NCBI GenBank assembly: GCA_946006915.1
Contig: CAMFZK010000038.1
Span: 1-8,245, forward strand
Reading direction: 5' to 3'
DNA: 8,245 nucleotides
Origin: an uncultured Clostridia bacterium
GTDB taxonomy: Bacteria; Bacillota; Clostridia; Oscillospirales; Acutalibacteraceae
This document shows, piece by piece, positions 1-6,594 of this stretch. The translations under genes and the position numbers were made by a program. Numbering within the stretch: the first letter of the stretch is position 1; each line of letters starts with the position of its first letter. The notes beneath the pieces are model-generated. The model was not told the origin of the DNA, did not search any database, and saw nothing but the letters and a program-made list of their open reading frames with translations.

Positions 1-2
1 TC

Positions 3-1106
3 TCCCACACGGGGGACGATAGCGTTTATTTTAATAAGTACAGCCGTTATGACAGCGTGGGTGCATACAATTCCGAAAATTCGCCCTATTCAAGTTGGTA
101 CAGTTTTAAAGGCAGCAGGGACGATTACAAAGCGTGGTGGGGCATTCTGACCCTGCCCGAAACCAATGAAAACGACCCCTCGTTTACCGAATTTATAACC
201 GGCGAAAACGGTGTTATTAAATATTGGCTTAAAAAGGGTGTTAAGGGTTTCCGTTTGGACGTTGCGGACGAACTGCCCGACGAATTTTTGGACAAAATAC
301 GTGAGGCACTTAAAACCGAAGACCCGCAAAACTTCCTTTTGGGCGAGGTTTGGGAAGACGCAACCAACAAAATAAGTTACGACAAGAGAAGACGTTTTTT
401 ACGCGGCACTCAACTTGATTCGGTTATGAATTACCCATTTGCCAACGCTATTATTAAGTATTTAAAGGGCGGTAATTCCCGTGAACTTATAGACACGGTG
501 CTGGACATTCTTGAAAACTACCCCCCGCAAGCGGTTAAACTTTTAATGAACCACATAGGCACGCACGATACACCCCGAATTTTAACAATTTTGGGAAGTG
601 ACAGGGGCTACCAAAGCGACCGCAAGTGGCAGTCGGAATTTTCACTTACCCCAGAAGAATATAGAAAAGGCGTAGCACTCCTTAAAGTTGCCGCCGTTTT
701 GCAGTACACTTTACCGGGTATCCCCTCGCTTTATTACGGTGACGAGGCAGGTATGCAAGGTTACGGCGACCCGTTTTGCCGCGGCGGTTATCCTTGGGGA
801 AAGGAAGACCCGGAACTTTTAAAATTTTATAAAAAATTGGGTAAATTCCGCCGCAAAAGCAATGTTTTTGCATCGGGCGAGTTTGTACCGGTTTACGCCA
901 ACTTCGGTGAAATTGTTTATATAAGAAAAAGTTCAAATTCCGAAGTGTTGGTGGCAGCAAGCCGTTGGCACGAAGCTACAAAGGTGGAAATTCCCGAAAG
1001 ATTTAAAAATGCAAAGGTTATTTTCGGCAACAAACCGTCGGGAACTGCCCTTAATTTAAACCCTTACGGATATACGGTACTTGAACTAACCGAAGAAAAC
1101 AAATAA
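3..1106 (+). CDS. GH13 alpha-amylase family enzyme (neopullulanase/cyclomaltodextrinase-like), 5' partial
   Basis: This enzyme probably hydrolyses alpha-1,4 (and possibly alpha-1,6) linkages in maltodextrins, cyclodextrins or pullulan by the retaining GH13 mechanism. The frame is open from the first bases, so the true start lies outside the window; 367 residues are visible and family members of this type are usually near 550-600. The first in-window residues (SHTGDDS) look like the end of conserved region I, so its catalytic-site Asp is off the edge. Region II is GFRLDVADE, with the presumed nucleophile Asp at 258-260. Region III is LLGEVWEDA, with the acid/base Glu at 345-347. Region IV is GTHDTPR, with the transition-state Asp at 567-569. 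The stretch WWGILTLPE just before region II is a family hallmark. The last ~100 residues form the usual C-terminal beta domain. It ends just before a strong terminator. Exact substrate and cellular location are not visible because the N-terminus is missing. Confidence 0.93.
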   Translation, partial: SHTGDDSVYFNKYSRYDSVGAYNSENSPYSSWYSFKGSRDDYKAWWGILTLPETNENDPSFTEFITGENGVIKYWLKKGVKGFRLDVADELPDEFLDKIREALKTEDPQNFLLGEVWEDATNKISYDKRRRFLRGTQLDSVMNYPFANAIIKYLKGGNSRELIDTVLDILENYPPQAVKLLMNHIGTHDTPRILTILGSDRGYQSDRKWQSEFSLTPEEYRKGVALLKVAAVLQYTLPGIPSLYYGDEAGMQGYGDPFCRGGYPWGKEDPELLKFYKKLGKFRRKSNVFASGEFVPVYANFGEIVYIRKSSNSEVLVAASRWHEATKVEIPERFKNAKVIFGNKPSGTALNLNPYGYTVLELTEENK

Positions 1107-1114
1107 ACCCTATA

Positions 1115-1142
1115 AAAAAGCACCCTTTTGCGGGTGCTTTTT
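1115..1142. terminator. Bidirectional rho-independent terminator between convergent genes
   Basis: The arms AAAAAGCACCC (1115-1125) and GGGTGCTTTTT (1132-1142) are perfectly complementary over 11 bp around a 6-nt loop (TTTTGC). Because the outer pairs are A:T, each strand reads a GC-rich stem followed by a T run: TTTTT on + and TTTTTT on -. It lies 8 nt after the amylase stop codon and 1 nt beyond the stop codon of the reverse-strand glycosyltransferase, so it most likely ends both transcripts. Confidence 0.9.
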
Positions 1143-1143
1143 G

Positions 1144-2655
1144 CTATTTCAGGACTTTTTCTTTGCCCTTTTCAATATCGGTAATGGTGGCTTTACTCTC
1201 GTGCGGAATGGGTTTCCAAGTAACCTTAACAAACAAAGCAATATATGTTGTGTACCTGCCTATAATATCAAAAATCGGCCAAGTAAGGGTATAAAGCACC
1301 TTTTTGGCAAAGGGGATTTTTACAATTCGTTTGTGCTCTATAATAAACAAATAAATTGCGGTTAAGCAGTTTTTAAAATAACTTGCTATTCGGTACAAAA
1401 GCCGTAACCAAACCTGCATTGCAAAGCCGATTAGGAAAGCTACAAAACCCGAAGTTAAATGCACCTTAAAGGGGAACAAAAACCGCAAAAACTTTGCCAA
1501 ATATGTACCCCCTGCGAAGAATGTAATGGTTTCCACCCCGCCGTTATAGCAGTAACAAGCGTACATAAACAGCGGAACGACAAGCCACCTTGCAAGGTTG
1601 AATACCGAAAAGGGTGTGAGTTGCATTAGCGTATCGTAAGACGCAATACGGTGGCGGACAGATTCCAAAACACCTAAAACCGCCGATTTAAAGGTGATTT
1701 CCTTTTTCTCCTTTTTCTTATGGGTGAAACGGTTTCTTATAAACAGTTTGCCGAAGAAAATGTTAATAAAAAGGTAAGGTCCTGTTTCCGCAAAGGCAAG
1801 CAGGTGACCTTTTGACCAACGAAGACGCTGACGTAGTGCAATTTTTAAGTTTACGGGTTGTTCGTCGTAAAATTCCGCCGCATCATTGTAAGAAATTTTG
1901 TACCCCTGTGCCACGGCATCTACCGTTAAGGCACGGTCTTCGGTAAGGGAGGTGTATTTCCAGCCGTTTTCCACAATTTCGTTGGAAAACAAAAATCCCG
2001 TACCCTGAATATTGGTAGCAAGCCGAAAAACCGACCTTGCACGATGGTTTGCACGTATAGAACGAAGCCAATGCAAAGCATAGGTGGAAGCAATCCAACT
2101 TTCGGTGAAGTTTTTGGTGTTTCGGTATGAAGTGATAATCTTTTCGCCCGCATCAAACGAATCGTTCATACGTGAAACATAATCCCTTTTAAGCAAATTA
2201 TCGGCATCAAAGATAAAATACCCCTCAAAAGATTTTCTGCCGTAATCTTCTTCTATGCGGTCAAACAAAAACTGAAGCGCAAAACCTTTGGTTTTATGTT
2301 CTGTATCAAACCGCTCGTAACAAACCGCTCCCTTTTGCCGTGCTATTTGGGCGGTATTGTCGGTACAGTTATCCGCCACAACAAAAACGGTTAAAAGTTC
2401 TTTTGGGTAATCTTGGTTTTCTATACTGTCCAAAAGGTTTCCTATAACCGCCTGTTCGTTTCTTGCGGCAATAAGAATTGCGTATTTGTGATTAACTTTT
2501 GCGGGTTTGAATTTTCTTGTGAAAAAAAGACCTACTATTCTGTAAACCGTTTTGTAGGCGAGCATAAACGAAAGCACCGTTCCGATAACCCCGTAAACCA
2601 CCTTTGCGGTTGGGTAAGCGTTTCCTATGCTCTCCAATATATTAAGTGTAATCAT
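1144..2655 (-). CDS. Membrane-bound GT2 family glycosyltransferase (processive-type signature)
   Basis: This 503-residue integral membrane protein probably transfers a sugar from a nucleotide sugar to a growing or surface glycan on the cytoplasmic face. One or two hydrophobic segments come first (about residues 17-46), then the GT-A domain (about 56-285). Visible motifs are ILIAARNE (~60-67), VVADNCTD (~92-99), FDAD with D150/D152 (the metal-binding DxD), TED at 238-240 (catalytic base) and QRLRW at 276-280, the D,D,D,QxxRW pattern of cellulose/hyaluronan/poly-GlcNAc synthase relatives. Several hydrophobic helices follow (~350-370, 375-393, 400-440, 453-478), then a short charged tail. I chose the ATG at 2653-2655, not the in-frame one 17 codons upstream, because GAAAGAGG lies just ahead of it and the predicted promoter falls inside the longer version. 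No partner synthesis or export genes adjoin it, so the substrate cannot be assigned. Confidence 0.88.
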   Translation of the reverse strand: MITLNILESIGNAYPTAKVVYGVIGTVLSFMLAYKTVYRIVGLFFTRKFKPAKVNHKYAILIAARNEQAVIGNLLDSIENQDYPKELLTVFVVADNCTDNTAQIARQKGAVCYERFDTEHKTKGFALQFLFDRIEEDYGRKSFEGYFIFDADNLLKRDYVSRMNDSFDAGEKIITSYRNTKNFTESWIASTYALHWLRSIRANHRARSVFRLATNIQGTGFLFSNEIVENGWKYTSLTEDRALTVDAVAQGYKISYNDAAEFYDEQPVNLKIALRQRLRWSKGHLLAFAETGPYLFINIFFGKLFIRNRFTHKKKEKKEITFKSAVLGVLESVRHRIASYDTLMQLTPFSVFNLARWLVVPLFMYACYCYNGGVETITFFAGGTYLAKFLRFLFPFKVHLTSGFVAFLIGFAMQVWLRLLYRIASYFKNCLTAIYLFIIEHKRIVKIPFAKKVLYTLTWPIFDIIGRYTTYIALFVKVTWKPIPHESKATITDIEKGKEKVLK

Positions 2656-2660
2656 CTTAT

Positions 2661-2669
2661 TACCTCTTT
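2661..2669 (-). promoter_or_regulatory. Ribosome binding site that decides the GT2 start
   Basis: On the minus strand AAAGAGGTA precedes the ATG at 2655-2653, with about 7 nt between the GAGG core and the start codon. The upstream in-frame ATG (2704-2706) overlaps the predicted -35 box and would lie outside the transcript. Confidence 0.75.
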
Positions 2670-2677
2670 CCCGAAAG

Positions 2678-2706
2678 ATTATACAACAAAACAAATAAAA
2701 ACACAA
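2678..2706 (-). promoter_or_regulatory. Predicted sigma-A promoter for the GT2 gene
   Basis: On the minus strand a perfect TATAAT (2683-2678) lies 17 nt downstream of TTGTGT (2706-2701), a half-match to the -35 consensus. Transcription would begin near 2671, giving a leader of only about 16 nt that carries little beyond the ribosome binding site. Confidence 0.7.
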
Positions 2707-2722
2707 TACCGATAATTTTTTG

Positions 2723-2751
2723 TTGTTTTAACCGTGAAAAAATGTTACAAT
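2723..2751 (+). promoter_or_regulatory. Predicted sigma-A promoter for tex and the transporter
   Basis: TTGTTT (2723-2728) is separated by 17 nt from TACAAT (2746-2751). The -10 box is extended, with TG at 2743-2744 one base upstream. Transcription would start near 2758, about 22 nt before the tex ATG. This promoter points away from the one serving the GT2 gene, and their -35 boxes are about 17 bp apart. Confidence 0.65.
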
Positions 2752-2767
2752 ACTTAAAGTTGACTTA

Positions 2768-2775
2768 AGAAGGTG
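2768..2775 (+). promoter_or_regulatory. Ribosome binding site of tex
   Basis: AGAAGGTG differs by one base from the AGGAGGTG consensus and ends 4 nt before the ATG at 2780, supporting that start. Confidence 0.75.
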
Positions 2776-2779
2776 CAAA

Positions 2780-4936
2780 ATGGATATTTTAAAAAAACTT
2801 ACCGAAGAATTTAATTTAAAGCCGTTTCAGGTGGAAAATACCGTAAAACTTATTGACGAGGGTAACACAATTCCCTTTATAGCAAGATACCGCAAGGAAG
2901 CGCACGGCTCGCTTGACGACCAAACCCTGCGTGAACTATCCGAACGGCTAAAGTATTTACGCAATATGGACGAAACACGGGAAAAGATTAAAGCGGCTAT
3001 CGAAGAACAGGGGGCTTTAACCGAAGAACTTGTTACCGCTATTGAAAATGCAGTAACATTAACCGAACTTGACGATATTTACCGCCCTTACAAGAAAAAA
3101 CGCAAAACCAGGGCAAGCGTTGCAAAGGAAAAAGGGCTTGAACCCTTGGCAGATATTATTTATAAGCAGTCGCCCGACTGCAAAGAGCCGATTATTTTAG
3201 CCGAAGAATTTGTAAACCCCGAACTCGGCGTAGAAACGGCAGAAGATGCTTTGCAGGGTGCTATGGACATTATTGCCGAAAAAATTTCCGACGATGCCGA
3301 CGTTAGAAAGCGTATGCGTTTTGTATGCTCGGCACACGGCATTTTAACCGTTAAGGGTGCTAAAGAGGATTTAGACGTTTACGAAATGTATAAAGATTAC
3401 AGCGAAAGTGTTGCCAAAATCGCCGACCACAGAATTTTGGCAATAAACCGTGGTGAAAAAGAGGACTTTTTAAAGGTTTCTATTGACTTTGACAAGGACA
3501 AAGCGATGTTTATAATCGCCAAAAACCATATTAAAGAGGGGTCTCCCGCTACCGAAACGGTAAAACTTGCCGCCGAAGACGCATACAGTCGGCTTATTTT
3601 CCCCTCTATTGAACGGGAAATAAGGTCTTCCCTTACCGAAAGAGCAAGCACTTCCGCCATTAAAGTTTTTTCCACCAACCTAAAACAGTTGCTTATGCAA
3701 CCCCCTGTTAAGGACAAGGTGACATTGGGTTTGGACCCCGGTTACAGGACAGGTTGCAAGGTTGCGGTGGTTGACGGCACGGGTAAACTGCTTGATACCG
3801 GCGTAATTTACCCCGCACCGCCTAAAAGCGATATCGAGAACGCAAAAATCATTATAAAGGGATTTATTGAAAAGTACGGGGTAGACGTTATTGCAATAGG
3901 CAACGGAACAGCAAGCCACGAAACCGAAGTTTTTGCGGCCCAGATAATTAAGGAAATAAAGCGTGACGTTTCCTATATGGTGGTAAGCGAGGCGGGTGCG
4001 AGTGTTTATTCGGCATCTAAACTGGCGGCAGAGGAATTTCCGCAGTATGACGTTTCTTTGCGCAGTGCGGTTTCTATTGCACGTCGGCTTCAAGACCCGT
4101 TGGCAGAACTTGTAAAAATAGACCCCAAAGCCATAGGTGTTGGGCAATATCAGCACGATATGCCCCAAAACCAACTGAACGGTGCGCTTGACGGGGTGGT
4201 GGAATCCTGCGTTAACAGCGTTGGTGTTGACCTTAACACCGCTTCGGTGCAGTTGCTTTCCCGTGTTGCGGGACTCGGTCAGGCGGTAGCCAAAAACATT
4301 GTCACCTACCGTGAAGAAAACGGTAAATTTGCCTCCCGAAGTTCACTTAAAAAAGTGCCTAAATTAGGGCCTAAAGCGTTCGAGCAATCTGCAGGTTTTT
4401 TGCGTATTGCGGACGGCAAAAACCCGCTTGACAACACTTCGGTTCACCCCGAAAGTTATGCGGCGGCGGAAAATATTTTAAAACTTTGCGACTATTCCGA
4501 AAAGGACCTTAAAAACGGTGCGGTTAAAGATTTAAGCCAAAGAATTGAAACCAAGGGTGCCCAAACTATTGCAACCGAACTCGGCATTGGCGTTCCCACT
4601 TTAAACGATATTGTAAAAGAACTTGAACGTCCCGGACGTGACCCCCGTGACGAATTACCGCCACCCTTGCTTCGTACCGATATTATGTCTATGGAAGACC
4701 TTAAAACGGGAATGGAACTTACCGGAACGGTTAGAAATGTTATAGATTTCGGCGTTTTTGTGGATATTGGGGTTCATCAGGACGGACTCGTGCATATATC
4801 CCAAATAACCGACAGGTTTATTAAACACCCAAGCGAAGTTTTAAAGGTTGGGGATATTGTTAAGGTTTGGGTTTTATCGGTTGATACTACTAAAAAACGC
4901 ATATCCCTTACAATGCGAAAGGACAAACTTAATTAA
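2780..4936 (+). CDS. tex: Tex-like S1 RNA-binding protein (YhgF/YdcI family)
   Basis: Tex is a conserved cytoplasmic nucleic-acid-binding protein, related to eukaryotic Spt6 and linked to transcription and RNA handling. At 718 residues it is close to the usual Gram-positive length, so it appears complete. The helical Tex N-terminal region (about 1-300) includes IPFIARYRKEAHGSLDD. A YqgF/RNase H-like domain starts at VTLGLDPGYRTGCK (~314-327) and includes GNGTASHETE (~374-383) and VSEAGASVYSAS (~402-413). Helix-hairpin-helix segments lie at about 488-543 (VAGLGQAVAKNIV and VPKLGPKAFEQ). The C-terminal S1 OB-fold at about 641-713 has the typical DFGVFVDIG and GLVHIS motifs. It has its own promoter and ribosome binding site. 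The next gene, a transporter, starts at the base after the stop codon, so they probably share a transcript; a functional link is not evident. Confidence 0.96.
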   Translation: MDILKKLTEEFNLKPFQVENTVKLIDEGNTIPFIARYRKEAHGSLDDQTLRELSERLKYLRNMDETREKIKAAIEEQGALTEELVTAIENAVTLTELDDIYRPYKKKRKTRASVAKEKGLEPLADIIYKQSPDCKEPIILAEEFVNPELGVETAEDALQGAMDIIAEKISDDADVRKRMRFVCSAHGILTVKGAKEDLDVYEMYKDYSESVAKIADHRILAINRGEKEDFLKVSIDFDKDKAMFIIAKNHIKEGSPATETVKLAAEDAYSRLIFPSIEREIRSSLTERASTSAIKVFSTNLKQLLMQPPVKDKVTLGLDPGYRTGCKVAVVDGTGKLLDTGVIYPAPPKSDIENAKIIIKGFIEKYGVDVIAIGNGTASHETEVFAAQIIKEIKRDVSYMVVSEAGASVYSASKLAAEEFPQYDVSLRSAVSIARRLQDPLAELVKIDPKAIGVGQYQHDMPQNQLNGALDGVVESCVNSVGVDLNTASVQLLSRVAGLGQAVAKNIVTYREENGKFASRSSLKKVPKLGPKAFEQSAGFLRIADGKNPLDNTSVHPESYAAAENILKLCDYSEKDLKNGAVKDLSQRIETKGAQTIATELGIGVPTLNDIVKELERPGRDPRDELPPPLLRTDIMSMEDLKTGMELTGTVRNVIDFGVFVDIGVHQDGLVHISQITDRFIKHPSEVLKVGDIVKVWVLSVDTTKKRISLTMRKDKLN

Positions 4937-5860
4937 ATGAAACGGAATAATTTAAAAGGTACGCTTATTTTAGGGTTGGCGGCACTTATTTGGGGCTTGG
5001 CTTTTGTGGCACAAAACCGAATCAGTGACAGCGTTCCCACCTTTACGGTAAATGCTTGCCGTTCCTTTATTGCGGCGGTTTTCCTTTATGTTTTTTGGAA
5101 AATAACCAATTATAAAACAAAAACCCCTTTTATTCCTAAGGATAAAAAGGGCAGAAAAGAATATTTATCGGCTTCTTTGGTTTGCGGCGGTTGTCTTGCC
5201 GTAGCAATGAACCTGCAACAGTTCGGTATTTCTATGTACCCCAAAAACGCCCCCGCCGAAGCACACGCAGGTTTTTTAACGGTACTTTATGTAATTTTAG
5301 TTCCGCTTTTTTCGGTATTTTTAAAGAAAAAAATCAAACTGCCGGTTTGGGTAGGCGGACTTTTGGCAACGGCAGGCATTTATATGCTTTGCCTTTCGGG
5401 TGGACTTAACAAATTCTATTTTGGCGATATTGTAATTTTCGGCTGTGCCATTGCCTTTGCTTTTCAAATTTTGGCGGTGGATAAATACGTAAGTTTTACC
5501 GGCGGTGTTAAACTTTCCATACTGCAGTTTTTGGTGGTTGGCGTGATTTCGCTTTTGTGTGCCGCCATGTTCGATTTTAAAACACTCGAACTTTCATTAC
5601 TTATTAAATCCGTTTTGCCGATTTTGTATTTAGGGATAATGTCCAGCGGTATTGCCTACACTTTGCAAATTGTCGGTCAAAAATACGCCGAACCCGCCGT
5701 TGCTTCCATTACAATGAGTTTTGAAAGTGTGTTTGCGGTGCTGGGCGGTGCGGTTTTTTCGGGCGCAGTACTTACCAAAAACGAAATTTTTGGTTGCATT
5801 ATAATGTTTGCGGCAATAATTACCGCCCAAATCCCCGAATTTACAAAAACTAAATCGTAA
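4937..5860 (+). CDS. DMT-superfamily transporter with two EamA domains
   Basis: This is a 307-residue polytopic membrane protein of the drug/metabolite transporter superfamily, likely an exporter of a small metabolite or amino acid; the substrate cannot be told from sequence. About ten hydrophobic helices are visible, near residues 8-26, 36-54, 78-97, 111-129, 136-153, 163-181, 194-211, 222-245, 254-276 and 283-300. They form the usual two five-helix EamA repeats. The opening (LILGLAALIWGLAFVAQ) and the second-repeat stretch SFESVFAVLGGAVFSG are characteristic. Its ATG follows the tex TAA with no spacer. The nearest Shine-Dalgarno-like run, AAAGGA at 4918-4923, is about 13 nt away, rather far, so initiation probably relies on coupling to tex translation. 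A probable terminator overlaps its 3' end. Confidence 0.92.
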   Translation: MKRNNLKGTLILGLAALIWGLAFVAQNRISDSVPTFTVNACRSFIAAVFLYVFWKITNYKTKTPFIPKDKKGRKEYLSASLVCGGCLAVAMNLQQFGISMYPKNAPAEAHAGFLTVLYVILVPLFSVFLKKKIKLPVWVGGLLATAGIYMLCLSGGLNKFYFGDIVIFGCAIAFAFQILAVDKYVSFTGGVKLSILQFLVVGVISLLCAAMFDFKTLELSLLIKSVLPILYLGIMSSGIAYTLQIVGQKYAEPAVASITMSFESVFAVLGGAVFSGAVLTKNEIFGCIIMFAAIITAQIPEFTKTKS

Positions 5861-5872
5861 TTCGGTTTTTTT
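5835..5872 (+). terminator. Probable rho-independent terminator of the tex-transporter unit
   Basis: CCGAATT (5835-5841) pairs perfectly with AATTCGG (5859-5865), and seven T residues follow at once (5866-5872). The stem is short (7 bp, three G:C pairs) with a 17-nt loop, and its left arm lies inside the transporter coding sequence, so termination may be only partial. Confidence 0.5.
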
Positions 5873-5881
5873 ACCCTGAAA

Positions 5882-6016
5882 TCAGTCTTTTATATACACC
5901 AAAATATCCTGCACCTTGCAGTCAAGAACGGTGCATAAATCATTAAGTGTGACGGTGCTTATGGGTTTAATGTAGTAAACACATAACTCGTTGTTGCGAC
6001 GCAATAAATAATACTC
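5882..6016 (-). pseudogene. Remnant of a small XRE-type helix-turn-helix regulator (C-terminal part only)
   Basis: The minus strand has a frame of 44 sense codons, bounded upstream by a stop at 6017-6019 and ending at TGA 5884-5882, with no ATG in it. Its last part, ISTVTLNDLC followed by TVLDCKVQDILVYIKD, resembles the final helices of small XRE/Cro-type repressors, where a pattern like TLxxLCxxLDCxxxDILEY is common. The recognition helix and first helices of such a domain are not visible, and the residues upstream (RRNNELCVYYIKP) do not look like them. The only possible start is a TTG at 6004-6002, which would give 40 residues, and I see no clear ribosome binding site. I read it as the decayed tail of a regulator gene. 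A tiny expressed protein is possible but less likely. It converges on the transporter gene. Confidence 0.5.
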
Positions 6017-6028
6017 TTAAAAAAACAC

Positions 6029-6057
6029 TTGATTTTTTAAACGTATTGTGGTAAAAT
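6029..6057 (+). promoter_or_regulatory. Predicted strong promoter of rplS
   Basis: TTGATT (6029-6034), a 17-nt spacer and TAAAAT (6052-6057) with an extended TG element at 6049-6050 make the best promoter in the window. Transcription would start near 6064, leaving a leader of about 119 nt before rplS. Confidence 0.75.
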
Positions 6058-6063
6058 GTATGA

Positions 6064-6182
6064 GCATTTGATTTCACTCGGTCCTTACGGGTGGGTTCAT
6101 TGCCGAAAAATCGACATTGAAGCGGATGGTCCTCTGGCATTTATGTTACGAACGTCTGGTAAAAATTTAAGGAGGAAAAAAG
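6064..6182 (+). promoter_or_regulatory. Structured 5' leader of rplS, candidate L19 leader RNA
   Basis: A ribosomal protein leader called the L19 leader is known upstream of rplS in low-GC Gram-positive bacteria and is thought to regulate L19 synthesis. This leader sits exactly there and can fold. TCGGT (6078-6082) pairs with GCCGA (6102-6106), with an inner CC-TTAC-GG hairpin (6083-6090). A second hairpin forms from AGCGGA (6121-6126) and TCCTCT (6130-6135), with one mismatch around a TGG loop, and can be enclosed by TGCC (6101-6104)/GGCA (6136-6139) or ACAT (6114-6117)/ATGT (6143-6146) pairs. The Shine-Dalgarno AAGGAGGA (6169-6176) follows in an unpaired A-rich stretch. Assignment to the family rests on position and foldability; I could not match it to a covariance model. 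Confidence 0.55.
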
Positions 6183-6524
6183 ATGGACGCAATTAAGGAA
6201 TTAACAGCCGATATGCTCAAAACCGATGCGCCTGAAATCTTAATCGGTTCTACCGTTAAGGTTCACGTTCGCATTAAGGAAGGCGAAAAGGAAAGAATCC
6301 AGGTTTTTGAAGGTACTGTTATTGCTAAAAATAACAGCGGTATTTCCGAAACCTTTACCGTTCGCCGTGTATCTTACGGTGTTGGCGTTGAACGTGTATT
6401 CCCTGTACATTCACCTTCAGTTGCTAAGGTTGAACTTGTACGCAAGGGTCAAGTTCGCAGAGCAAAACTCTACTACTTACGTGACAGAGTTGGTAAAGCC
6501 GCCAAGGTTAAAGAAAAGATTTAA
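6183..6524 (+). CDS. rplS: 50S ribosomal protein L19
   Basis: L19 is a structural protein of the large ribosomal subunit, at the interface with the 30S subunit. The 113-residue product is the normal full length for this family. Diagnostic stretches are [19 protein letters not shown] (~22-40), [12 protein letters not shown] (~42-53), [20 protein letters not shown] (~58-77) and the basic C-terminus [20 protein letters not shown]. The ATG has an ideal AAGGAGGA site 6 nt upstream. It has its own strong promoter, a structured leader, and a terminator right behind it, so most of its transcript is probably monocistronic. Codons here are visibly more uniform (many GTT, GAA, CGT/CGC) than in neighbouring genes, as expected for a highly expressed gene. 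Confidence 0.98.
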   Translation: MDAIKELTADMLKTDAPEILIGSTVKVHVRIKEGEKERIQVFEGTVIAKNNSGISETFTVRRVSYGVGVERVFPVHSPSVAKVELVRKGQVRRAKLYYLRDRVGKAAKVKEKI

Positions 6525-6529
6525 TCCGG

Positions 6530-6570
6530 AAAGGGGGACGGGTGAATGCCTTGTCCCCCTTTGTTTTTTT
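6530..6570 (+). terminator. Rho-independent terminator between rplS and lepB
   Basis: AAAGGGGGAC (6530-6539) pairs perfectly with GTCCCCCTTT (6553-6562) over 10 bp. Two further G:U pairs and one G:C pair can form in the 13-nt loop. A seven-T run follows at 6564-6570 after a single G. It ends 24 nt before the lepB start, and I see no promoter in between, so lepB and the genes behind it probably depend on read-through. Confidence 0.88.
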
Positions 6571-6581
6571 ACTATTTTCAA

Positions 6582-6587
6582 AAGAGG
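6582..6587 (+). promoter_or_regulatory. Ribosome binding site of lepB
   Basis: AAGAGG lies 7 nt before the ATG at 6595. It fixes the lepB start; the frame stays open far upstream through rplS in another frame, but that extension is not coding. Confidence 0.7.
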
Positions 6588-6594
6588 TAACGTG

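Noticed and set aside
57..1106. GTG at 57 as the start of the amylase gene
   Set aside because: The frame is open to the left edge, and the 18 codons before it read as conserved GH13 sequence (SHTGDDS..), so the gene begins outside the window.
1141..1365. 74-residue plus-strand reading frame after the amylase
   Set aside because: It starts in the terminator and is antisense to the C-terminus of the GT2 gene; no ribosome binding site or family resemblance is visible.
3680..4174. 164-residue reading frame on the minus strand within tex
   Set aside because: It is antisense to strongly conserved tex codons, has no recognisable domain, and is best explained as a shadow frame.
5910..5935. Hairpin TGCACC/GGTGCA as a regulatory structure
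   Set aside because: The stem is only 6 bp with a 14-nt loop, lacks a T run, and lies inside the regulator remnant, so chance pairing is likely.
6307..6594. N-terminal extension of lepB across rplS
   Set aside because: It is out of frame with the well-supported rplS gene and reads through the terminator. LepB-like sequence and a ribosome binding site begin only at 6595.
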